Origin: Ciborinia camelliae
Lineage: Eukaryota; Ascomycota; Leotiomycetes; Helotiales; Sclerotiniaceae
Assembly (NCBI GenBank): GCA_025890175.1
Contig: JANPYM010000001.1
Span: 1,709,004-1,773,003, forward strand
DNA length: 64,000 bases
Direction of reading: 5' to 3'
Shown here piece by piece: positions 34,655 to 45,495 of this stretch (position 1 is its first letter; the number at the start of each line of letters is the position of its first letter). The notes beneath the pieces were generated by a model, which did no database searches, was not told the DNA's origin, and saw only the letters and a list, made by a program, of their open reading frames with translations. The translations under genes and the position numbers were made by a program.

Positions 34655-35797
34655 ATGAAGATATATACTCCGAACTCAATATCATCATGCCTCCTTGCTC
34701 TTTCTTTGCTTCCCACACTTCAGGGACAGCAAATTCCCGTCATTGATCGACCGACTTTCACATCACTTCAGATGTCAACACCAGGAAAAATTGCACTCGA
34801 GGAACATGTCACCACTTCAATCTTCAATGTTTCGTATACGACACCGTACTTTCCCCTCACAGACGAGATTCCTTACACTGCGGAGTCTTATCAAGGAACT
34901 ACCGGTCCCCGCTTAGATGGCTCAGCATCCAGTATTGCCACACGGATTCAGGAAATGGACAATGCAAATATTTCAATCAGTATTCTATCCCTTACCGGAC
35001 CCGGTATTCAAGGAATATTCAATACCACTTATGCCATCTACGCAGCTTCAGCAGTTAATAACGAGACAGCAGCAACCTACAAAACTGGGAACTACTCGTC
35101 CCGCTTTGAGTTTTTCTGCCAGGTTCCTCTACAAAATGCGGTAGCTGCAGCTGCCGAAGCAGAACGGTGCGTAAAGGACTTGGGTGGTGTTGGAATTTGG
35201 GTTAATGGATATACCAACAATAACTCCGCGAATGCGCCTATATACTTGGATCATCCTATGTATGAGGTTTTCTGGGAGAAAGTGCAAGATTTGAATGTTC
35301 CAATCTACCTGCATCCCCGCGAACCGATCCCAGAGCAGCAAACGTCGTATGTCGGCTATGAGTTCCTAGCTGGTTCGGTGTTGGGCTTCAGTATTGAGAC
35401 TATGACTCATGCTCTCCGCATCACATTATCGGGAGTGTTTGACAGATATCCGGATATCAAATTTATCCTGGGGCATTGTGGAGAGGGGCTTCCTTTTTAT
35501 ATCGCTAGGATGAAACAGAGGATGAGACATATGGCTTCTGGGTCTTGGGAAATGAAGTCGGATCTACTTACGTACTGGGAGAAAAACTTCTGGGTTACCA
35601 CTAGTGGAGTGATGAGTTCAGCGACGATCAATGCTGCGATTAGTTCGATCGGAGAAAAGAAAATTATGTTTTCCGTCGACTACCCCTTTGAGGATGATGT
35701 AGAGCAGGCGGGATGGTTTGATGGGTTGGAATTGCCGAAGAATACGAAGGATATGATTGCATTTGGGAATGCAAAGACTTTGTTTGGTTTTACTTGA
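34655..35797 (+). CDS. Secreted amidohydrolase-2 family enzyme (decarboxylase-like)
   Basis: Resembles the 2,3-dihydroxybenzoate/gamma-resorcylate decarboxylase branch of the amidohydrolase superfamily, which decarboxylates aromatic acids at a metal centre. Single exon, 380 residues from the ATG at 34655. Motifs in order: KIALEEHVTT (first metal-ligand region), LDGSASSIATRIQEMD, GIWVNGYTN, IYLHPREP (metal-binding His), FDRYPDIKFILGHCGEGLPF and IMFSVDYPFED (catalytic Asp region). The start of the protein, MKIYTPNSISSCLLALSLLP, looks like a signal peptide ending near LQGQQ. Several N-x-S/T sites (FNVS, NTT, NETA, NYSS) follow. Most characterised family members are cytosolic, so a secretory form is notable. 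Substrate is unknown; aromatic acid breakdown is an inference. Confidence 0.85.
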   Translation: MKIYTPNSISSCLLALSLLPTLQGQQIPVIDRPTFTSLQMSTPGKIALEEHVTTSIFNVSYTTPYFPLTDEIPYTAESYQGTTGPRLDGSASSIATRIQEMDNANISISILSLTGPGIQGIFNTTYAIYAASAVNNETAATYKTGNYSSRFEFFCQVPLQNAVAAAAEAERCVKDLGGVGIWVNGYTNNNSANAPIYLDHPMYEVFWEKVQDLNVPIYLHPREPIPEQQTSYVGYEFLAGSVLGFSIETMTHALRITLSGVFDRYPDIKFILGHCGEGLPFYIARMKQRMRHMASGSWEMKSDLLTYWEKNFWVTTSGVMSSATINAAISSIGEKKIMFSVDYPFEDDVEQAGWFDGLELPKNTKDMIAFGNAKTLFGFT

Positions 35798-36463
35798 TGG
35801 ATGTATTGATGAGACGAGAGCATGTCTTGAGTAGAGGAGGAGGGAGAAGTGTGATTAACACGTGATGTTTAACAAAAAAGAAATAGTATTTTGGTCGTAG
35901 AGAGTTGCGGATTAGAGGGTGTTGAGGAGGTCTAGGTGGCTGGGGGCTTGGGGCGGCACGGTCTTATACCTCAGACAGTACAAAAACGTGTCTGCTCTGA
36001 CTATTGCTTGGAATATAAGATAGAAAGAGAATATCATTACAATAAAACATATTCTTTAATAATGTTCAAGCACCTAGCTCTATCAAGATATCCACCCAAC
36101 TCGAGAACCTGATGAAGTTGCAACATCTAATCCACTCCAGACATCCAACTCCGCCAAGAAACTGATCTCTGTTCAAACATCAAGCAAGATTCAAACATCG
36201 AGGAAACATTGAAAAGCGTCAGCTTAGAACTACATGTCTATTACGCGGAAGCTCACCAATCGAAGCTCTAAAGATATTCAGCAAAAGATAGGTAGTGCAA
36301 GTATATGGATATGATTCGACCTCTCTGAAACGCGAATATATCTAATCTACACTTCTTGAGCTTAATCTTTCGCCCTGTTTAGAGATTTGCAAATCTAATA
36401 GCACCAACGAATTTTGCGGCCATAGCCACGCTTGACAAGTATGAACTTGATAAGTTAAAAAGT
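35798..36463. other. Convergent intergenic region
   Basis: 3' flanks of the amidohydrolase (+) and GNAT (-) genes. No feature supported. Confidence 0.5.
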
Positions 36464-37477
36464 CTAGCCAATCTTCATAACGGGCAGTTTGACCTCACTT
36501 CTACTCGCCTTCGCCAACACCTGATCTACCTGCCAGGGTGTCTGCGGCTTCCCTTCTTCAAATACTCCTCCAACTGGCCTCCAATTAATATAAAAATGAA
36601 ATGACCTCATTTCATGCAGCAACCTTTTCCATTCCCCACTTGCATTTTTCTTTTCTAGGCTCATTGACAATTTCATGAGGGTTCGGAATCCGTGTTTTTC
36701 ATAAAGACCACGGCCGCTGTCGGATGCCTGGGATTTGTCAGAAACTTAGTATGTCTTGGGGGGCTTTTACGGATACCAGGAAAAGCAAGAGAGAGAAATT
36801 AATTTGAATCTTGCCTACCTCAATGAATCCTTCCAATCCTAACTCATCTGCTTTGTCGGTGCCCCACTTCATCAGAATTGCACCAACACCCTTTCCTCTA
36901 TACTCTGGATGAACCGACGTTTGATTCAAAGCTATATCAGACCATCTAGATTAGAGTGGATGCAGGAAATACAGCCTAGGAGTAGGCGGATGTTTGCATA
37001 CCTATATGAGGTCTATTCATCCATTGCTGCCGTGGTGCATAACACTGTCTCACAAACTCAGTTGCGAAATCTCTACCTTCTCCTTCAGGCCACCAAGTTG
37101 CAACGATCTTGGGAAGTTCGTTGGGCCACGGTGTTTCGGTAAATATAAGCCACTAGATTTGTCTATTATCAGCATAACAATGATACTAACAATAAAAGGA
37201 AAAATACCTGACAAGCACCAATAATCGCCCCATTACCCTCATCAACTACATAAACCCAATGGCTAACACCCTCCTTGTATGCCAAATGAGTATTCCACGC
37301 TCTCTCCTTATCAGCCAAGATCGCTGCCTCGTGATCTTGAATTGTGGGACCAAATACTGGATGGAAGATTTGGAAAGCTGGTGTGTAGGGTTCGTGCCAA
37401 GCAATCCAAGCTAGATCGACAATTGCGTCCGATTCAGCCCGGGTCGTAGCTTCATGGAGTGTGTAGGTAATGGACAT
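36464..37477 (-). CDS. GNAT-family N-acetyltransferase
   Basis: Predicted acetyl-CoA-dependent acetyltransferase. Four exons on the minus strand: 37477-37208, 37152-37002, 36931-36819 and 36727-36464, giving 265 residues. Exon 1 begins MSITYTLHEATTRAES and covers the acceptor-binding part (YVVDEGNGAIIGACQ). Exon 3 carries the acetyl-CoA signature SVHPEYRGKGVGAILMKWG (motif A, R/Q-x-x-G-x-G/A), and exon 4 continues with ASDSGRGLYEKHGFRTL (motif B, conserved Tyr). The domain organisation matches the fungal GNAT group with a long W-rich insertion between strands. An upstream in-frame ATG at 37540 would add 21 residues; I chose the one that directly begins the domain. Substrate (amine, antibiotic or protein) cannot be told. 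Confidence 0.85.
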
Positions 37478-38131
37478 CTTGCGTACAGTCGAGGTGGTGT
37501 GAGAAGAATTCTCCTTTGGATCTACCGAGTAGATACTCAAATTTGAACTGAAAGAACCAATGCCTAGATTCTAATTTCTCGGGGAAGTGATACTCACGGA
37601 GTACTCATGCAGTCTTTATCCGAGATCTTGTACCCCAGAGAAAGGGGTAGATACTGAGATGAAGGATGTGGATTAAAGATCTAAATACGGGCTGCTTATG
37701 CCTGAAACGAAGTGGAAGGGATTCGGGGCAGGAGCAAAAACGACTCCTTCACTTTACAATTCTTATGTAATATGTCATATGATTTGTTATATGATCGATA
37801 CATGATGCGGCATACATATTTTAATCTTATCAATTTTCCGTATCGCAATCGATCCAACCGGTCCAGGATCTCCGAACGCCGGAGGGAAGGGGGGTTGCGT
37901 ATGCGCCTCCCCAAGCTATCTAGATAGTCGGATATATCTAATGGGTCCGCCCACGCTTGTATAACCCATTTCCTAAGCTAATTCTACGCTAAGCTAGTGC
38001 TTATATGACTTGATAAAGTCCCCTATTACTACCTCCTCCCCTATTCCCTAGCTTTAGACAATTTTTATCTCTTCTCTATAACATATATATTTGAAAACAT
38101 CTTATTAATTATATAAAACAAATACTGATTG
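37478..38131. other. Transition into the AT-rich accessory region
   Basis: Upstream flank of the GNAT gene, then increasingly AT-rich DNA with CTAGC/AGCTA dispersed motifs. No gene supported. Confidence 0.5.
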
Positions 38132-38247
38132 AATTATTTAAATATAAGGCTCTACAAGTTGTATAATACAAACTGTAAAAGAGATTGTAAAGGATTGTAA
38201 CCAATAATAAGAACGAGCTATAAGCGAGGGCTATTATTGGTCGGCCC
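38132..38247 (+). repeat. Inverted repeat B, left copy
   Basis: About 116 bp homologous by eye to the reverse complement of 41239-41358. Shared landmarks are AATTATTTAAAT, CTACAAGTTGTATA, AATAAGAACGAGCTATAAG and ATTATTGGTCGGCCC. Many differences are C/T or G/A changes, as expected of RIP. Confidence 0.75.
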
Positions 38248-38275
38248 GAGCGGCCGTACTCAAAGCTCGCAATCT

Positions 38276-38462
38276 ATATGTTATACATATGCTACACATA
38301 TGCTACATATATGCTACACATATACTACATATATAATCCTTATACTACACATATGACCTGTATGCTACACACATGACCTGTATATTGTACATATGACCTG
38401 TATGCCACATATGACCTATATACTATATATATAATCTGTATACTATACATATAACCTATATG
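38276..38462. repeat. Degenerate minisatellite (ATGCTACACAT type)
   Basis: Tandem units of 11-17 bp around TATGCTACACATATG and TATGACCTGTATGC, degenerating rightward. Extremely TA-rich. Confidence 0.8.
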
Positions 38463-38583
38463 CGTAGTATATAGAAAGAAACCACTAGTATAGTATAACT
38501 AGCATCTTTATACTACACAAATAAAATAGCTTTCTGCACTAACAACATTCTATAATCATAATACTATAGTATCATAATGTATT

Positions 38584-38697
38584 TGTTGGTATCACTATGG
38601 GTGGTGAAGACGGATTATACTATAGTATGGAATATTATTCGACTTGTTTTCTAAAAGTGCTATACTACAAGTTGAACCTATATAAGCCCGCTAGCGC
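38584..38697 (+). repeat. Inverted repeat A, left end (TGTTGG...)
   Basis: Starts TGTTGGTATCACTATGG and is homologous for about 113 bp to the reverse complement of 48122-48235, including GGTGGTGAAGACGGAT, ACTATAGTATG, TTTCTAAAA and CTATATAAGCCCGCTAGC. It is preceded immediately by ATT; the right copy is followed by ATT. Confidence 0.8.
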
Positions 38698-38699
38698 AT

Positions 38700-39628
38700 A
38701 CTAGCGCCGTACATCCAACGCCCAGCGCATGTCGTAATCACGTAATTATTCCCATAGTATTCGACTTGTTTTTTTAAAGCTTTATTTATAATTATTATAT
38801 CTAGGCCTCTCCTTAATGAATGTCATTTAACTAGTTACGTATCTAATTACACTCAGCTCTATATTAAATGAAGATACTCTAAAGAGAATTCTTTTCTTTT
38901 TAGTATAGTTCTTTTATTAGATTACTATATATCTACGTTTCGATCTTTATTATTCGATGTAATAAATATAGCGGAGTTATATTCTATTAGAAGTATTAGT
39001 ACTTCATAGAGGCGCGCGCTACGCTAGGCTAGACTACGTTGGGATCAGTCTAATCTATTCATATAGCAACCGTTCCTTTAACATTCTCTATAGTATAGTA
39101 GTACTAGTAGTACATATAATTTAAATCAAAATCAAAATTAAAATTTTGATTTTTGAATTAATGTATATATATATTCACTTACACTGTGTAAGCGCCGTAT
39201 CGGCACCATATAGCGGTTCCGTATATCTCCACTAAGGTATTGTGGATCAAAGTGACAACTTTATACCGGGCAACACCAATACCAACGGAAACTCAATCGC
39301 AAAATTTCCTTCTGTCTGTTTAAAAAATTAGGATGCAGAGTCACAAGAGCCAATGGATAGAGCCAATGGCAAGGTCATCGAAACTCAACAGTGTCATGCA
39401 CATGCACTTCAATTTAGCTATTGAAGTCTTTGCCTTTCATAGTGAAAGTCCCAAAAAGTCTCTATGCAGCAGGTGGAGCAAGTACTTCCTTATTGCCACA
39501 CCCGTTCAAGATCCATAGAAGACAAAAGACAGAAAAAAGTCCCCCTCTTTGTTTTGGAACATCAACTTCTTTCTAGCCCTCCACTTTCTTTCTCCAAGAC
39601 AGGGCGCTTGGATTACCATTGAACTGCT
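38700..39628. other. AT-rich degenerate region upstream of the ustYa-like gene
   Basis: Looks like a RIP-degraded repeat relic (TA-rich, no open frames) up to about 39200. ATCTCCACTAAGGTATTG near 39218 resembles the end of the 51.4-52.2 kb element. The last ~300 bp are the likely promoter. Confidence 0.55.
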
Positions 39629-40551
39629 ATGTTGAAACAGGAGTCAAATCAACACCTTCTTGAGGAGGAGCATCTGGACTTTGAGCACCAGGCGCAGCCT
39701 CGATTCAAACGATCATGGTTTCACCGAGCTCGTTATCTTATAGCAGCATGTGCGATGAGCTGCTCCGTCCTCTTGAATATATATCTTACTATGAACAAAT
39801 CCCATCACGAACTCGAAGATAATGTTTCCAAGTACGGTATGAATAACACTTAAAACTAGCATCCACTATGCGAATAGTGCTAAGACTCTGCATACAGCTA
39901 AACTACCAAGCGACGTAACGCATACCTATCAATTTTACACTGATTATTGGGGAGAAAATGAGACTCTCGTGGATGAACTATGGGAGAACATCAACGTCGA
40001 TCCAGTCGCTGTTGCGTTGTCAAGTTCTTACGTCAAAGAGCACCAGCTAGAACCATCAACACAGTACCCTTGGAACCCCGACAAAAGCATCTACTTCCTC
40101 AAAGTTTACCATAGCCTGCACTGTCTTGTATGAGATCTCCAGACATAGAGCAGAGCCGAGCCTAACGCAATCACAGAAAGTTATGCGAAAAGCGTTCAAA
40201 GATCTTCTAGCAACTCAAGAAAACAAGATTGAGATGCATCATGTTTGGCATTGCCTCGACTCTTTAAGACAAGATTTGATGTGTAGAGTTGACGATACCC
40301 CAATGCCCATTCCACCAGGTCAAGGAAATGTTGTCGGCAACACACAAATGATGATGTGTCGCGATTTGAATAAGCTTCGTGAGTGGTCACAAGAGGGAGA
40401 GCGAAATGCGTGCTATCGGGAGGTCAATGACTATCGTCCTGTAGCTCATTCGTTGGAACGACACGCATTCTGTCCAGAGGATTCTGAGGATTATCCAGTC
40501 ATGAAAGCGTATTTTGATTTGCATGGGCACAAACCCATGTTTGCAGATTAA
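39629..40551 (+). CDS. UstYa-family (DUF3328) oxidase
   Basis: UstYa-type proteins install oxidative cyclisations in fungal RiPPs (ustiloxin, asperipin) and act in some other pathways. Exons 39629-39836, 39898-40127 and 40177-40551 give 270 residues. A cytosolic N-terminus is followed by one membrane segment, YLIAACAMSCSVLLNIYLTM (about residues 36-55), giving type II topology. The two family HxxHC motifs are present: YHSLHCL at the end of exon 2 and HHVWHCLDSLRQ in exon 3; both are intact. Further conserved parts are VALSSSYVKEHQL, MCRVDDTPMP, MCRDLNKLREWS and HAFCPEDSEDYP. Introns are 61 and 49 nt, the second with a CCTAAC branch point. The neighbouring Kex2-repeat precursor 1.4 kb downstream makes a RiPP role plausible. 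The gene appears intact. Confidence 0.88.
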
Positions 40552-41238
40552 TCAGACATCCTGGCTCAAAGACTCGGTGTCTGATCTAGGCGGGAGTAAT
40601 TGCATGGGTTTTCTCGGTCGATGAAGAAGTTGGTATTCTGCTTATATTACTTGATTTTATTAGCTTTTTAAATTTAATTAAGTACTTCGTACATTACTAC
40701 GCCTCTAGACTCGCGATTTGATACTACCTAAGGTATTATCAGCATTTCCATGACGTGCCCCAGGCCCTATTTTCCAAAACCGAATCATGCCATGCCCATC
40801 ATTTTCAACTACCGAGATTCTGTATGCTCCAGTTATTCTTGAGAGACTACTCGAGTACAACTGACAGAGGCCTGCATTTCTGGGTGCCATCGCAATGTCC
40901 GTTATAATTCCAAATACCTTGAGTATACGAAGTGTGGCTTAATGAAGAAATATCTCCAGGTTTCAGTGTCCTTGGATTCTTATTGCCTGTTACCAGAAAA
41001 ACAACATATTTGGGACTTGCTGTACCATATTTGTGTTTCCTTCCTATTGCAAGGTGGTAATAATAACGAAATAGTTGCAAAAGTGTTGCAATTTTTAGCC
41101 AACTTTTTGATCAGACTAGAATTCTGGGAACATGTCAGGTGTGACAATAAATGTCGTTACAGTCGTTATGGTCCGTACGTTGCTTTATAATCATCTCTAC
41201 AAAAATATACAATTTATAAGCTTTAAGTACAGCCTTTT
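40552..41238. other. Intergenic spacer
   Basis: 3' flank of the UstYa gene. Short minus-strand frames at about 40700-41080 match nothing known. Confidence 0.45.
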
Positions 41239-41358
41239 GGGCCGACCAATAATTACAGTCCTCGCCTATAGCTCGTACTTATTATTAGCTATGTCTCTTT
41301 ACAACCTCCTTTATAGCTTGTGCTATACAGCTTGTAAAGCCCTATAAATTTAAACAAT
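41239..41358 (-). repeat. Inverted repeat B, right copy
   Basis: Reverse-complement partner of 38132-38247, starting at GGGCCGACCAATAATTAC. Together the pair brackets the UstYa gene and the left end of repeat A. Confidence 0.75.
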
Positions 41359-41981
41359 TAATAATATATTAATAATATAATTAGAACTATATGTTCTTAG
41401 TTGTTACTTAATTAATTTAGTATTTTAGAATATATTATAAAAGAGTAAAGATTAGTAGATAGATTATAAAGTTAGTCTTCTTTATATTATATAAGAATTA
41501 ATAATAGTAACATAAGAGGAAATGTTTGTTAAGTTTATATAATAGTAGGGTTTATAAATAATAAACTTAAGTTTAGTATATAGAATTAAAATATAGTTAA
41601 GAAACATATGAATTGCGTTTGCATTAGTTTGGGTACGTACACATTCAGCCTGATGTAGGTCATCTTTTCATGCGATATTTGCAATTCCCTTAACGGGATC
41701 TTGTTTAGCTCGTAAGACTCAATATACACATAGACGGTTGTGTCCGTATCTCATACTAAATATTGGACACATGAAGGTCACTGCAGATACCTTCCCCTCT
41801 TATTTTCTTTTACTGTAGAAAGGATTGCAATATAAATAGAACTCTATATTCCCGTCGAAGCTCTGGGACCAGGCTCGCCGCACAAAGCTCACCGCACAAA
41901 ACCCACCAGCCATCATTTTGAGCCTACCGAACAAATCCTTCCAGATCCTGCCAAAGCCCCCCAAAACCCACATTTACCACC
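41359..41981. other. AT-rich spacer and precursor promoter
   Basis: AT-rich to about 41600, then more balanced sequence leading to the precursor gene. TATAAATAG near 41832 is a plausible TATA element about 150 bp upstream of the ATG. Confidence 0.5.
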
Positions 41982-42347
41982 ATGAAGTTGACATTGCCTG
42001 TTTCTATTGCAGCTTTGGCAATTTTAAGTACCGTCATTGCTACCCCGGTTAGTAATGGAGGGCGAGCCTTACGAGGAGTCGAGAACAATCTCCGCGACCC
42101 TGGATATATCGGAAGTCCAAATGTAACCACCCTTCCTGACCCGGGAGCAATCGGAAAGCGTGCAAGTCCAAATGTCGAAACTATCCTTCCTGACCCAGGA
42201 GAAATCGGATCGCCCAACAGTCACAATTTCGCAATCGGAAAGCGTGCAAGTCTAAATGTCGAAACCATCCTTCCTGACCCAGGACTAATCGGATCGCCCA
42301 ACAGTCACAATTTCGCAATGAAACGAGCCGCGGAGCGCATGACATGA
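41982..42347 (+). CDS. Secreted Kex2-processed repeat precursor (candidate RiPP precursor)
   Basis: Single exon, 121 residues. Residues 1-20 form a clear signal peptide with cleavage expected after VIA. Three Lys-Arg pairs at 59-60, 87-88 and 114-115 are Kex2 sites. The peptides between them (61-86 and 89-113) are near-identical repeats differing at few positions: each has NVETILPDPG, then a variable residue, IGSPNSHNFA. The motif DPGxIG occurs four times (39-44 Y, 53-58 A, 71-76 E, 99-104 L). No Cys, so it is not a disulfide effector or an alpha-pheromone of the usual WCxxPGQ type. The layout is that of dikaritin precursors such as UstA: signal peptide plus Kex2-separated cores. Only the first repeat has Tyr (DPGYIG), so the modified residues are unclear. 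Confidence 0.7.
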   Translation: MKLTLPVSIAALAILSTVIATPVSNGGRALRGVENNLRDPGYIGSPNVTTLPDPGAIGKRASPNVETILPDPGEIGSPNSHNFAIGKRASLNVETILPDPGLIGSPNSHNFAMKRAAERMT

Positions 42348-43241
42348 TTTGAAGCCGAGGCGATACAGATCGAATCTTCTGAAGACCTTGGCGGGCATTG
42401 GTCGGGTGGTACGGAGCAGATAAGCTTTTGATGATGCGGGGGTTTATTTGATTTATAAATGCGAATGGAAATTGTTATTCGCTTCTTCACGTTGCTTAAT
42501 TCAGGGCTTTAGCATCAAGCTAAGATCTTATATGTATACCTTAGGTCCGCTATACTTTAGTAACAGAGGTGGTTTTATCAAGTTACATGGGTACTAGACT
42601 AGCGTAGTATTAGCTGAGGATCTAGCTTATAAGCAGCCATAGTTTAGATCTTCAATCAACATCCCTTTCTGGCAAGACACACGTATTTTCTTATATCTCC
42701 ACTAAGGCATGTATAGTCACCTACAACGGCTCATCATTCACCCACGTAAGCATTGTGACCTATAGATAAGGTAGGATGTGTAGATTTTGAACCCCCACGA
42801 GTTATTTTTTCCAAATAAGATTGGTTTTCAAATATCAGGTTCTACCGATCTTCACAGCTCATCCCCCTTAATCGACATCTGTTCACTCACCTTCTCCATT
42901 TCATCAAGTCAAGGAGTTGTGCCCCCTGTGCCCTTTCTTGTTGTGCCACACCGTATCCATGGCTGATTGTTCTTCAACAGAATGCTCCGGCGTGAAGCAA
43001 ATTTCAGTAGGCTGCTGAATATGATTGATGGGGACAGCCCAAAACTCGTTTCCTGTTGATTCGACGAGCAAGATAGCAAATTTCCTCATGCATTCCTGCG
43101 GCGAATTTTCGAAGATATCTTTCGAGGGAGGATTGGTTATTTAGTCTGATCTTGGAACGCAGAAGGAGGAAGTTTATCTTATTCATTCTGATTTCAATCC
43201 CGTTGTGGGCTCGACTCTCGTGACGACTCTCCACAGTCAGC
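42348..43241. other. Intergenic spacer
   Basis: Contains TATCTCCACTAAGGCATG near 42695, similar to a sequence at 39218, both in the same orientation. No gene supported. Confidence 0.5.
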
Positions 43242-44588
43242 ATGTCTTCAAATGGGGCGTCAAATTTTGTGGGCATAGTTTCCTGGTTCTTACAAATATG
43301 CTCCGGATTTGCGGTGCTTGCTCGACTCTCAGCTAGGTTTGCAGTTTTTAGAAAGCTTGGATTGGATGATAGCTTCTGTGTGATCTCCTTGGTATGAAGC
43401 TCTCGCTGAAACATTCAAATGCCATAAAATACTGATTCGGACTATAGTTATTCAATATAGGAGCTGGAGTTGCGGTAACTGTACAGTGTGCAAATGGTCT
43501 GGGCACATACAACAACATTCTACCTCAAGAAATAGTGGAAAAGTTCGAAAAGGTAGCAAACCCACCGACCCATCGAGCATGTACTGATGGGAGATAGGCG
43601 ACCTTCGCATTGGAAATTCTTTACATAGCAACGCTCTGTTTTGCCAAGTTGTCTATCATGTTTCTTCTGAAGAGACTATCGCCAGACTACCATCACCAAA
43701 GAATTGGAACGGCGATCGGCTGTCTCGTCGGGCTGTGGGGATCAATTGCAGTTTTAGTGCTTGGATTTCAGTGTAGAGTTCCAGCGACATGGAAAAGCAT
43801 TAATGGCAAGTGTATGAACATTGTAAGGAAGATACAAAGCCATCTATGAATTTACTGTTTACCTGCTGATCACTTATATCCCCCAGAGCGCTTTTTGGGA
43901 CACTGCAGGTGTTCTCAACATCATCACCGACTTATCGCTCATTCTCTACCCAATTTACATCGTGAAAAGCTTGCAAATGCCTCGGAGGAGAAAATTAAAA
44001 GTGTTGCTTTGCTTTGGGACAAGGGGTTTGTAAGAAAGCCAGTAGTACCCCTTTTAAGCATCTCTGACTTGTACTAGTGATGTCGTTGCTACCTGCTTCC
44101 AACTGGCTTATACTAGAAGAAGCTTTTCTTCATCGAATTTGACTTCAACCATTTGGCCTTGGGTTTTAATGGCTCAACTCATTCAAACGATCAGTATCAC
44201 GACATCTTGCATTCCTTATTTACGACCATTGCTTAAGGAATACCCATCAGGTATGTTTCTGGTTGAGGAAACTAGACGTGGCACAGAAGCCACTCTCCCG
44301 GCCCAAAACCCCAATCAAATTTACATACTACGAGATAGACAACAAAGTGTGCAATCAACAGATGAAGCCAGAGCCAACCGTAGGAAGCAGAAGGATTATG
44401 GTTACCTTGATCTTGAGAGTCGTGTTGTTGGTGATGGACCGGCATTCGAGGCTGCTGCCCAACCATCAGAAATGGGAAACGAACACGAGAATATAATGTG
44501 GGACTCCAGCAGTCAAAAAAGCCAAAGTAGGATTATCAAGGCAGTTACTACCATCCAAACAAGCTGGTCAGACGCAAGAAGGAAATGA
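43242..44588 (+). CDS. Fungal rhodopsin-domain integral membrane protein
   Basis: Belongs to the large PTH11/SAT5-like fungal family with seven membrane spans and a Pro/Ser-rich tail. Such proteins are often found in secondary-metabolite clusters or act as surface receptors. Exons 43242-43391, 43448-43552, 43598-43822, 43887-44029 and 44078-44588 give 377 residues. Family features: KLGLDDSFCVISL (from TM2), NGLGTYNNILPQE, ALEILYIATLCFAKLSIMF, CRVPATWKSINGKCMN (loop Cys pair), SAFWDTAGVLNIITDLSLIL and PRRRKLKVLLCFGTRGF. TM1 is short and the N-terminus may be truncated relative to the family. The cytosolic tail has no motif I recognise. All junctions restore the expected family sequence. Confidence 0.78.
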
Positions 44589-45495
44589 GAGGCATTGCAT
44601 CTAGGTTGGTGCCACTGAGCACAAAGGGAAAATTGTAAAAAATCCGGATCAAGAGTACTGTAATGCATATCTGGTGTAATTCCAACCCTGTTCAATTCCC
44701 ATTTGAGAAGTGAAGGCATAATAAGCCATGCTCACACTAGGACAAACATTAGTTCTTTATGTCAGACAAATTCCTCCCCCTTTGAAATCACCCTTGCAGG
44801 TGTCACCGTTCGTGTAGATTTTATCTTTGTTCTGTCACTTTTCGTCGTTACCAGGAGAAAAAGCTCTCTTCAGCTGAAGTTCACGGGTGTGGGGTATAAA
44901 GAACAGGTATTGACACGAACACAGTATGAACCTTGACATATTAGGTCCATGTGGCCTGTTTGTCCGGGGTTATTAGAATTTGTTATAACCAATCGGACTG
45001 TTACAGTAAAAGTGTGTAAGAAGGACGAAGTTCTCATTATGCTACCTAGAATGACTACCTATGTACTGATTGTCTCTATACAGCTAGTATTAGCGTAACA
45101 CAGTCCGACATATCAGAACTTCATTTTCTAGTAGAATAGTCTTATAGAATATAACTTTATCTTATAAATCCATAAAATACTTTAAAAGTTCAATAATATC
45201 TTATTACGGTTATAAAAATTCCAATTCGACTTTATAATAATTATAAAATTAATTAATGTAATATAGATTCGTATTAATGAAAATCTAGATCTTAGTTCTA
45301 GAAGAAGATATAGAAGATCTAAACCTTATATAGACTTCGATTCGAGTCGCTATACTAAACTAGCGCTAATGACTAGTATTATGTCTACCTAGGGCCTAAT
45401 ACTACAGCTACAACCATATTCACTGTCGTAGCACGTGATCCGTACCCCTTTAACTTCGTCACACTAATATATATAGATTAAACTTAAAGGGTTAT
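44589..45495. other. Intergenic, AT-rich relic
   Basis: From about 45100 to 45480 it is strongly TA-rich and resembles the degraded DNA at 38.8-39.1 kb. No gene supported. Confidence 0.5.

Noticed and set aside
40705..41080. Possible small secreted protein on the minus strand after the UstYa gene
   Set aside because: Overlapping short frames with no signal peptide and no consistent splice solution.
41982..42347. Alpha-pheromone (ppg-type) precursor
   Set aside because: Signal peptide and Kex2 sites fit, but repeats lack the Trp/Cys and PGQ pattern of filamentous ascomycete alpha-pheromones and are twice as long.
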